Positions 57,501 through 64,000 of a stretch of 64,000 bases of DNA are shown here, in pieces. Under the pieces are notes generated by a model. It was not told the origin of the DNA. It was given only the letters and a program-made list of their open reading frames with translations, and ran no database searches. How positions within the stretch are numbered: position 1 is the stretch's first letter; every line of letters starts with the position of its first letter. Origin of the DNA: Syngnathus acus (lineage: Eukaryota > Chordata > Actinopteri > Syngnathiformes > Syngnathidae); NCBI RefSeq assembly GCF_901709675.1, contig NC_051091.1, positions 9,892,967 to 9,956,966 on the forward strand, in the 5' to 3' direction. Position numbers and translations under genes: made by a program.

Positions 57501-60500
57501 ACGCATCAGGGACACTTTCTTACTTCTATCTTAGATGGTCACACAAAAAAAACATTTGGCAAAGAGGTTTGAATTATTCATAAGGTGCGCCCTGAAATGT
57601 AGGACGACATCGTTGTTTGGAGAACAACAATGTTCGCGCCGTCCATCAATGAAATATGTACGATTCAAAATCCGACTTTATTTTATGCCATAAAGTTATC
57701 CATTTTATGCCATAAAATAAAGCCTGATTTAGAATCGTACATATTTCATTAGAGGAGGACAGCGTGTAAATCAATCAAATTTGTCACAAGTACCCGGCAC
57801 TTGTATGGGTAGCACAGTCCATAAATCAACGAGCCTGAATTTTAAATCATTAAAGTTAAAACAATATTTGATAATAAGGCCTCAAAAGAACATCCTGTAA
57901 AACAAAATTATACTGTATATATACGAGAATTTCTTCTTGCCAGGACACTTCTAAAATTGCTATTCATACAAAAATAAAAAACTTAATGTTGAAGTGAAGC
58001 CATCTCAGCTTCCCCCAGACAATAAGATCCCTCTAAATTGAAAGAAAATGTTGAACAAACGTTTATCAGATGGCGCTCTTTGGCCGCTGTTTTTGTTTGT
58101 CAGGAAATACCTGGCGAATTGATGATCCGGCCCTTGAATCCGGACGCAATTTTGAGTTCATGCGGCCTCTTATACTACATCATCATCCATCTGAGTGGCT
58201 GCGCCTTCCGAGCTGTCAGGCGCCCTGATGGATCCCGCTCGGCTCGGATTGCGCTGCAGACTGATTTATGAGCAGGAATATAGCTGCGCCACATTTCTGT
58301 GTCATCTTAAGTGTGACTTGAGTGCGGCGTAATTGGAATTTGTCACCTCCCATCTGATGCACAATGCGGACTGACAGCCACGTTCGCCGTCTCACCTCTC
58401 CACTGACTACAGAGGAAATCATGTATGTTGCAGACCTGGGCAGCATCATATTGGGGACATACATATATTATGTATATTAGAAACAAAATGATAATAGTAA
58501 TTCATCTAGAAAAAAAAAAAATCATAAATTTGACCCTTGGTTTGTACAACTTCAATGAAGAGAATGAAATCTTTTTTAAGAGTGAAAATAAAAACAAAAA
58601 AGGAAATCACTAAGCATACTTGCAGTCTCTATTCCAGCAATTTTATGCAATTCCTAAATAATAACTAAACTAGCCATTTATGAGCCTCACGTGCTATGAT
58701 GTAAAATAATATATCGCACAGTAAAGTTTGTTGCATAGTGATGAGCAAATGAAGCTTCAGATTTACTTCATGAACCAGTTGTTGTTTCACGCCTCTAGAT
58801 GGCACTGTTGGTTTAAAATAAAAGGGGATTAAGGAAATGGCAAGTCTTTGCACTGCCCAATGTTAACTAGAGAATGCCATTGAGAGAAGTCCAAAATACA
58901 ACTGGTTTATGAAACAAACGTGTGATGTGTTACGACCAGGTGGTTCAAAAAAAAAAAAAAAAAAGGTTTTATCTTAGTGCCAGCATGAATGTTCTCATCA
59001 TGCTCAGACACAAAGTGCTATTTGATGGTGGCACGAATGTGATTTGAGCAGGGGACAGATGACAGTGTGCCTTTTAAAGAATGTAAACACAGAGCTTCAG
59101 ATTGGGCCTCCTAGAGAATAATTAATGTGACATTTCCCTGACATTTAGTAGACGGAGGTATACAAGAGGAAGCAAAGATAAGAACTGAAGAGGGAGAAGG
59201 AACAAAGCTTACCCCCCTCCATCTTGAAAAGATTTGCTTTTAGTTATACTGGACTTCTTGCTAGGTCAGGATATTAGACAATGGTATTCCCGTTTGTTGC
59301 TAGGCAACCTTTTGTTTCGTGCAAGTATCCGCCACCTATTCCCCATGCGTTTATGGCCTGTTACCATCATTGACCCTTGCTGAGAAACCACCGTTGGGAT
59401 TTTTGGTGGTGCTATGATTTTGATTACTTTATGTGAGTGACAGTTTGATGCAGCTCTTTTCCACAGCACAATAACAAGCATGTTGTTAAACCATTACAGT
59501 TTACTCAATCAAATCCGAGCGTTATTATCTTTTGAAAAGGCCAGATTCTCTGTGCAAGCGTTTGCAACGTTTTCGTAGATGGAGTGTGAGCTAATTGGAA
59601 ATTGATTCAGCATCGCAGTTCTTTACCTCAATTGATGCGAGTCTTAATGCGTCTACTTATCACCGGGCGGATTATTGATCGAAGCAGTTGGATTGAATGA
59701 GGACAATATGCACGTGCGCATTGGAACATTGTCCTCCGTCGCTATCGGGAGGCCGTAATGGAACGAGCCACCGCGGAGTTTCAACTCCCGGGCGATCGTC
59801 TCCTTTTTTGTAGACGACGTTACTTTTTTGGCTGTAACACAATAAACATTGATTTATTTATTTTTTACATCGCTTTTATTCACATGATGAAGAAGAAGCC
59901 TCTTTGCTGATGGATTCAAAAGGCTCATTTTGATAGGTTTTTTTATTTTTTATTTTTTAGAAGTGCTGACAATTTTTAGAGCCTGTTGCCACGTCTTCTC
60001 CAATAAGCTAGATGTTTAAAGCAAAGCAAGTTAACATTTTCAATATTTAATGTCAAATTCATTCTGGGAGAAGGGCTATCCAAGGCCACTCGTCTGTTAT
60101 TTTAACCTACATTTGAAAACAGAAATTTGTACTTTCAAACAGCATAACTTCTACTTAATACAGTGAACATCATCTCCACTTTTTTTTTTATGTGAAAAGA
60201 ACTGTCTAACATGTTATTTAGCACACGCGTGCAGTCGAGTGAGACTCTTGACACAATGCTTGGAGGCGTTGACCAAAATTGTGGGCTTTACGTGGTTACT
60301 CAAGCAGCTAAAGCAATCACTATGTATAATTACCTGATTTTTTTCCTAACAGCAGCAAAAATATGATCAAACATCATTCTTCTAAAGCATACAACAAGAG
60401 TCGACTATTTCTGATATACAGAGTCTATTTTGATTCACAAGACAAAAATACTCGGATGTGATTGACACGATTAGAAAATAATAAATCCGACAATATGTTT

Positions 60501-62580
60501 ATTTTGTTGGTTGTAATGTACAGAAGTGCTCTCCATTATGTGTGTGTGCTTCTTCTCTTTCTAGAGCAGGGGTCAGCAACACGGTGCCCCCAAGGACCAC
60601 ATGAGTAGCCTGCAGGCCTGTTCTAAAAATAGCTCACAACTGGTGCAACATTGTAGAAGAGATGATTAAAAAAAAAAAAAAAAAGAAATCTGAGATTTAC
60701 TGAACTATTGATATTTATTTCCTACCTATTTAAATCATTGTGAAAAATCATGAACATGATCAGCGGCTTCACGAAGATGGATACAAATAATTAATAATAA
60801 GAAATGATTATTTATTTATTTAACTGGTGGTGGAAGGGTAATTTACTAAGTATATATTTAACTCAAGCTTCAACGTGAAATTCAACCTTCATTGTTTCAT
60901 CCAGACTCAATGTACACTTGCTGAGGGTTGCTGTTTATAAGAGCAACAACCTTTAATTAGGTGAGGAACATACCACCTCACACTATAATCGTACGGAGAC
61001 CCTCTCTTGAATTTACATATATATTCTCACGAAGATCAATTTGCATTTGTTCTACCAATTTTAGCCATTTTGACAAAGTGAGGAAAGATGACAAGCTTGT
61101 TTAGCTCATCTAGAACATAATATCATTTTAGTCATATAATAGTGAAAGAGTGACAGAAGACAGCCAATCACACAATAAATTGTATTTATTTATTTATTTA
61201 TTTATTGGATTACTTATCTACGCAGAGTTGAGTTTCTAGGGTGCTTGCTCACCCATCCATCAAGTGTGCAATTTATCAACTCATCAGCTTATTCTTGAAA
61301 GTGTGTCAGGAAGAGACCCATTCTTCACTCCTGCCCCAAATACCCCCCCTCACCCTATTTTCATTCACACATACCAAGATTCTCCTCCAATGAAATGATC
61401 AGTTAAGCTAGGTCAAGATCCAGAGCCACTTTTAAGCATCACCTGACTAGGCTGTCTGAAACACCGCCATGCAGAGAGTCACTATCATGCACAATCCCCT
61501 TTTATGTGTTAAGTAATGAATATTCAAACTCAAATGGCAAGCTACATATAGAGAAAGATTATACAACAACATTCACAGACACATTTTCTCACTACTCTGT
61601 CAAAAATACATTACTGTAGCATTATTTGCATGCAGGCACAACATTGCACAACATACTGTGAGCAGCACTTCCATTTCCAGGCAAGTGGGAAAAGATTATT
61701 CTGCATGAATGACAAGTGTTATATTTGAGAGAAAAATATGTTTCATCCAAGATTGTGTTTTGTGTTTCTGATTCAACTAAAACATATTTTCATTAAATTG
61801 CGAGACATAATAACATTATAAAGTATCGATACTTGGTATCGGCGCGTACGCAAATGTACTGTTTGCCACCACACAAGCGCCACCTTGAGGAGCCATGATG
61901 TATTGACTCAAGGTAGTCAATGGAAGTGCCTAGATCATTGATAAACAACTGTATCACAAAAAGACGTTGCAGTGTTGGTATTTAATCGCACTCAGGATAA
62001 TTACCTTTGCAGCAACAGACGAGCTGGGCTTCTCCAGCAGGTCCCACAGTTTCTTGCGTTTCTCCGCACAGCACGTGTTGTCGAATTCTTCCCCATCTCG
62101 GTCCTTTATATTATCCGCTTCCCTTTTCAGCTCCTCGTTCATCTGCTCCTTCTTCTGGTGGTACCTGGCCTGGCAACAGGACTCCAGGTAGATCTCGTCG
62201 ATGCCCCAGTAGTCGAGTTCCTGACTGAAGGACAGGGCGCACATCTCCTCCATCATGTGCAGCTTCCCCGTGCGGTAGAAGTTGAGGATGGACGTGAAGG
62301 CGCCCGGGTGGCGGTCGAAGAAGAACTCGTTCTCGTCCAGGTTGTAGTCATCGCACACTTCCATCAGAGACTCGTGACTGCTGCAATCTTGCAGCTTGCC
62401 CAGACGCGTCCGCGGGAGCCTGTCCAGCGTTCGCCACAGGACCTCGTGCGGGAGGCCGCCCACGTTGAGGCGGACCCTCCTGAAGCATGACTTGCTATGG
62501 ACGATGTCCACCGGCTCGGGTGGAAGCGACGTCGTGGACTGCGAGCCGGCCTTGTGGAACTCTGCCAAGGACTTTTCCAT
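42509..62580 (-). CDS. kcnb1: Voltage-gated potassium channel Kv2.1
   Basis: Two coding exons, 62005-62580 and 42509-44416, join in phase 0 after Lys192 for 827 residues (human 858). It forms the delayed-rectifier K+ channel of neuronal soma and proximal dendrites, and ER-plasma-membrane contacts. Exon 1 encodes the T1 tetramerisation domain (from RRVRLNVGG at ~34 to [12 protein letters not shown]). Exon 2 starts in S1 (193-213), then S2, S3, the S4 sensor [18 protein letters not shown]5, the filter TVGYGD (380-385) and S6 IALPIPIIV. The long cytoplasmic tail keeps the clustering/VAP-binding motif as [13 protein letters not shown] (43220-43258). The tail block [14 protein letters not shown]...[10 protein letters not shown] identifies Kv2.1 rather than Kv2.2. 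The 17.6-kb intron at this junction matches the two-exon coding layout of mammalian KCNB genes. The start [10 protein letters not shown] is the only in-frame ATG before the T1 domain. Confidence 0.95.
45048..45057 (+). promoter_or_regulatory. PBX/MEIS decamer TGATTGACAG
   Basis: This exact composite PBX-MEIS/TGIF site lies in a non-repetitive block of the kcnb1 intron about 0.6 kb upstream of exon 2. A CCAATCAGA CCAAT box follows near 45150. Confidence 0.4.
45365..45942. mobile_element. Degraded, internally deleted Tc1-like transposon
   Basis: I recognise segments of a fish Tc1-like element in order: GTGCGCACACCCTCTTATAA, the ACACACCTGCCACCATTTGAA stretch, GATGCTGCCACCATCATGCTT, CTTAGTCAAGGTCGAGGGAA, CTTCTGCTAGAAAG and the terminal GGGGTGTGTAGACTTTTTAT. 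Most of the transposase region is missing or scrambled, so the copy is dead. Confidence 0.7.
47545..47720. repeat. Decayed interspersed repeat
   Basis: TGCACCCTGGACTGGTTGCCGG and TTTACACCTATGGACCATTTA-like pieces match the same dispersed repeat as at 16.5 kb. The copy is short and mutated. Confidence 0.45.
48421..49357. mobile_element. 937-bp non-autonomous TA-flanked element with internal poly(T)/poly(A) arms
   Basis: The termini CCGTTTTTTTCCGTGTATAA and its reverse complement are flanked by TA (48419-48420, 49358-49359). Subterminal copies of GCGYATTATACAYGG occur once or more on each side. Inside them a T-run (48508-48560) faces an A-run (49209-49250), extending the inverted repeat. The core of about 640 bp includes ACTATAAAAATGGGACCCAT, a phrase I recall from abundant teleost repeats. 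It has no transposase-length frame. Confidence 0.75.
51358..51525. mobile_element. 168-bp TA-flanked MITE
   Basis: The ends CCGTAATTTTCGGACTATAA and its reverse complement are flanked by TA at 51356-51357 and 51526-51527. Inside are several copies of AGTATAAGTCGC in both orientations. It is a short relative of the elements at 14.9 and 48.4 kb. Confidence 0.8.
52654..52667. promoter_or_regulatory. RFX X-box palindrome
   Basis: GTTGCCATGGCGAC is one mismatch from the palindromic RFX optimum GTTGCCATGGCAAC. It lies in the kcnb1 intron, 235 bases from a second, weaker X-box at 52406-52419. Confidence 0.45.
54710..54737. other. Short perfect inverted repeat
   Basis: CAGAATTAGTG and CACTAATTCTG are perfect 11-bp arms around the 6-base loop TCTCGG. 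They lie in a non-repetitive part of the kcnb1 intron. The arms are short for a functional RNA hairpin and may be a dimeric homeodomain-type site. Confidence 0.4.
56790..56890. repeat. Interspersed repeat fragment
   Basis: ATTAGGCACACCTGCACAAC followed by TAATGGGATCCAATACAAGAG is a phrase I know from dispersed teleost repeats. A related piece, TTTATTAGGTACCCC, is near 36.24 kb. Confidence 0.4.
57347..57435 (+). repeat. tRNA-derived SINE head
   Basis: GCCTAGTGTTTAGCACATCT (A-box region) and GGGTTTGAATC (B-box-like) give a tRNA-type head like that of the SINE at the left edge, here in plus orientation. It is followed by ATGGATGG, the usual transition to the body. The promoter boxes are mutated. 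Confidence 0.65.
57648..57750. other. Long intronic hairpin (inverted repeat, arms ~40 bp)
   Basis: The left arm starts AATGAAATATGTACGATTC (from 57648) and the right arm ends in its reverse complement (to 57750). The arms also pair across the TTTATTTTATG / CATAAAATAAA segments, with few mismatches and a loop of roughly 15-20 bases. Weaker similarity extends a further 10-15 bases outward. It lies in the kcnb1 intron and would be transcribed as a stem-loop. Confidence 0.7.
58792..58806 (+). promoter_or_regulatory. CTCF-like core site
   Basis: CCTCTAGATGGCACT matches 14 of 15 positions of the CTCF core. A minus-strand core (13 of 15) is at 61876-61890, so the pair would be convergent. Confidence 0.35.
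59296..59308. promoter_or_regulatory. RFX X-box with 1-bp spacer
   Basis: GTTGCTAGGCAAC is a near-perfect X-box palindrome in the kcnb1 intron. Confidence 0.4.
60566..60720. mobile_element. hAT-like non-autonomous fragment
   Basis: CAGGGGTCAGCAAC at the left end is the usual terminus of hAT/Charlie-type elements, and the following sequence with CCTGCAGGCC is typical of teleost copies. No second terminus was found. Confidence 0.4.
61183..61206. repeat. (TTTA)n microsatellite
   Basis: About six tandem TTTA units occur in the kcnb1 intron, 0.8 kb downstream of exon 1 in transcript sense. Confidence 0.7.
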
Positions 62581-62618
62581 GATGACCTCACAACTGGGAA
62601 GCGGGTAAGCACCCACGA

Positions 62619-62651
62619 CTATGGAGTTCTCTTGCTTCTATTTTCCGGCAT
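62619..62651 (-). other. kcnb1: Upstream ORF in the kcnb1 leader
   Basis: ATG CCG GAA and seven further codons end in TAG, encoding [10 protein letters not shown]. The stop lies 38 bases before the main start. A leader acceptor, CCTTTTAG at about 62660, would keep this uORF in every transcript that uses it. Confidence 0.5.
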
Positions 62652-62659
62652 TATTGTCT

Positions 62660-64000
62660 CTAAAAGGAAAACAAAAACGGTTCATTCAAAATACTGCATA
62701 AAATACACCATCCTCCCTCTGCTTATCAGTAAAAGCAAAAGGTAAGCAGAGCTGCGTAGTTTGATCAGGCCTCCTGCATCCCGAATTATGTGATCACCAC
62801 ACATTGACCAATATGCTCCAACCTAGTGTCAGTCCTTGTCCTCTTTTTTCCCCCGTGTACACAGCTTTCGAATGGTACTGGGGGAAAAAAAAAAAAAAAA
62901 CTCATTATCCCATGACGTTCTACGCCACTGCAAATCATAACCAAAACAAACACATTGTTAAATTAGTGTCACTGTGAGTGTTATTATCTTTATAAAAATA
63001 GAATTACTGACGCAGGTCTTATAATGAAAGTCGTTTTATTGCCCAGGCGCACACACAGAATGTCACCTTGGTTAAATCAAACTTCCTGACCAATCATACA
63101 TCAATTTGATGCCCCTTCAGAACTCAACCCGTGGGGAGCAATATCAGAATCTACCGCAATGAATCTGCTAAATGTGCTGCGTGCATAGCAGCCCTGGAGG
63201 CGAAAACGGCTTCATCTTTCTTGATGTTTCCTCTTTCTTTGTGAGCCCGTGGATCTTTGTCACGCGGCGTGGGTGGGGACGCAGAGCGGAGCTGTCCAGT
63301 GCTGAAACTCCCCCTAGTCCGTTTTTTCATTACAAATACACACATCTTTCTTTACGTTGATTTTGTTTGTTTCCCTCGAGCGCTGATTCTTTGGAGGCCG
63401 GGCGTGCTTTGCATTTCAATGCCGGTTTTTAATGTTTTTATTTGTTTCGAGCACGTAAAAAGTGCTAGCGCCTTTGCAAATGCGATCGTCCATCACTGTC
63501 ACACAAACTTTCACACGTATGGCTGAGGCTCCAACAAATGCGCACCCATTAGGACGACCAGGTTTTTTTTCTTTTTCATAACCCTTTCGTAAAACAGCCC
63601 CCTACCGCTTTTTGGCTTCAATATGACTCGTTGAAACCAAAAGAGCTTGCAGTTAGAATATCCACCCATGATGATGTTTTATCAATTAATGCTGTGGCTC
63701 CAGATAGTCTCCGATGCGTGTGAGCTCCATTTGGCGCATAGCCGAGCCCAGCTACATATCATGCAGTGCGTGATGAAATGATGATATAAACTTTGGTAAT
63801 AATACACATAATTGTAACAGTACCGTGGTGAGTTGTTGTTGTTGCTGTTGGCCTCCAGCAGAGACGGAGATGGTGCACAAAAATAAAAGGAGCCACCGTC
63901 ACTGGTCTACTCGAGCCAGGCTGCGATGCCATCCATTCCCTCCTTCCTCAGCCTCCGACATGTCACACGCGTCTAACGAGCTCCACACGCGTCACTGCGC
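62660..64000 (-). promoter_or_regulatory. kcnb1: kcnb1 5' flank and leader intron
   Basis: On the minus strand the acceptor TTCCTTTTAG just above 62659 suggests an upstream non-coding exon, so this interval is probably leader intron plus promoter. GC content rises toward 63.2-63.4 and 63.9-64.0 kb. No coding exon is seen, and the start site may lie beyond the window. Confidence 0.45.
63288..63306 (-). promoter_or_regulatory. RE1/NRSF-like pair of half sites with short spacing
   Basis: GGAGCTGTCC abuts AGTGCTGAA. Read on the minus strand these are TTCAGCACT and GGACAGCTCC, each one mismatch from the REST half sites. The two-base spacer of the canonical RE1 is absent. Location upstream of a neuronal channel gene suits REST control, but the spacing is atypical. 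Confidence 0.3.

Larger units (their letters stand above)
44417..62004 (-). other. kcnb1: Single large kcnb1 intron
   Basis: The intron is bounded by a GTAATT donor (62004) and a TTTCAG acceptor (44417). It holds a Tc1 relic, two TA-flanked MITEs, a SINE, a long hairpin and microsatellites. It also contains several blocks of balanced base composition that look like conserved non-coding sequence rather than repeats: about 45000-45260, 50130-50700, 58040-58440 and 59640-59820. No further coding exon is visible. Confidence 0.8.

Noticed and set aside
61972-62490. 172-codon plus-strand frame across kcnb1 exon 1
   Set aside because: It is the antisense shadow of the GC-rich T1-domain exon; its protein has no recognisable fold.

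Overview
The window is vertebrate nuclear DNA from a teleost, most likely a percomorph. It holds interrupted genes with GT-AG introns, AATAAA poly(A) signals, tRNA-derived SINEs, Tc1/mariner relics and short TA-flanked MITEs. Six protein-coding genes account for essentially all convincing coding sequence. I assembled their exons by following reading phase across splice sites and comparing the result with remembered human families; no alignment was run. I see no CRISPR array, operon, rRNA gene or convincing functional tRNA gene.

Layout, left to right. (1) 1-2.1 kb: flank with a SINE and transposon debris. (2) 2.19-5.19 kb, +: a FAM3-family secreted protein in nine coding exons. (3) 8.79-16.18 kb, -: camk1 (calcium/calmodulin-dependent kinase I), with a non-coding first exon at about 17.4 kb. 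(4) 17.5-17.85 kb: a compact promoter region shared head to head with pbrm1, holding a perfect CRE and an ETS site. (5) 18.22-26.89 kb, +: pbrm1 (polybromo-1, the PBAF subunit) in 29 coding exons, with six bromodomains, two BAH domains and an HMG box. (6) 28.64-33.08 kb, +: stau1 (Staufen-1) in 14 coding exons, starting just after the pbrm1 poly(A) signal. (7) 34.07-35.93 kb, -: an RDH10-like short-chain dehydrogenase in five exons; its 3' end almost touches that of stau1. (8) 42.51-62.58 kb, -: kcnb1 (Kv2.1) in two coding exons split by a 17.6-kb intron, with its 5' flank running to the window end.

The genes do not form a pathway; the logic is chromosomal. pbrm1 and camk1 (and FAM3D, if that is the paralogue) are on human chromosome 3p, while stau1 and kcnb1 are on 20q, so a synteny join lies in the short pbrm1-stau1 gap. 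The kcnb1 / RDH10-like / stau1 trio mirrors human KCNB2-RDH10-STAU2 on 8q, which makes the SDR gene look like the RDH10 ohnologue of the STAU1/KCNB1 paralogon.

The most interesting non-coding signals are: many RFX X-box-like palindromes around kcnb1; several CTCF-like cores; two exact TGATTGACAG PBX/MEIS decamers; an unusual short-spaced RE1-like pair upstream of kcnb1; an intronic hairpin with arms of about 40 bp; and three MITEs of different length that share one terminal architecture.
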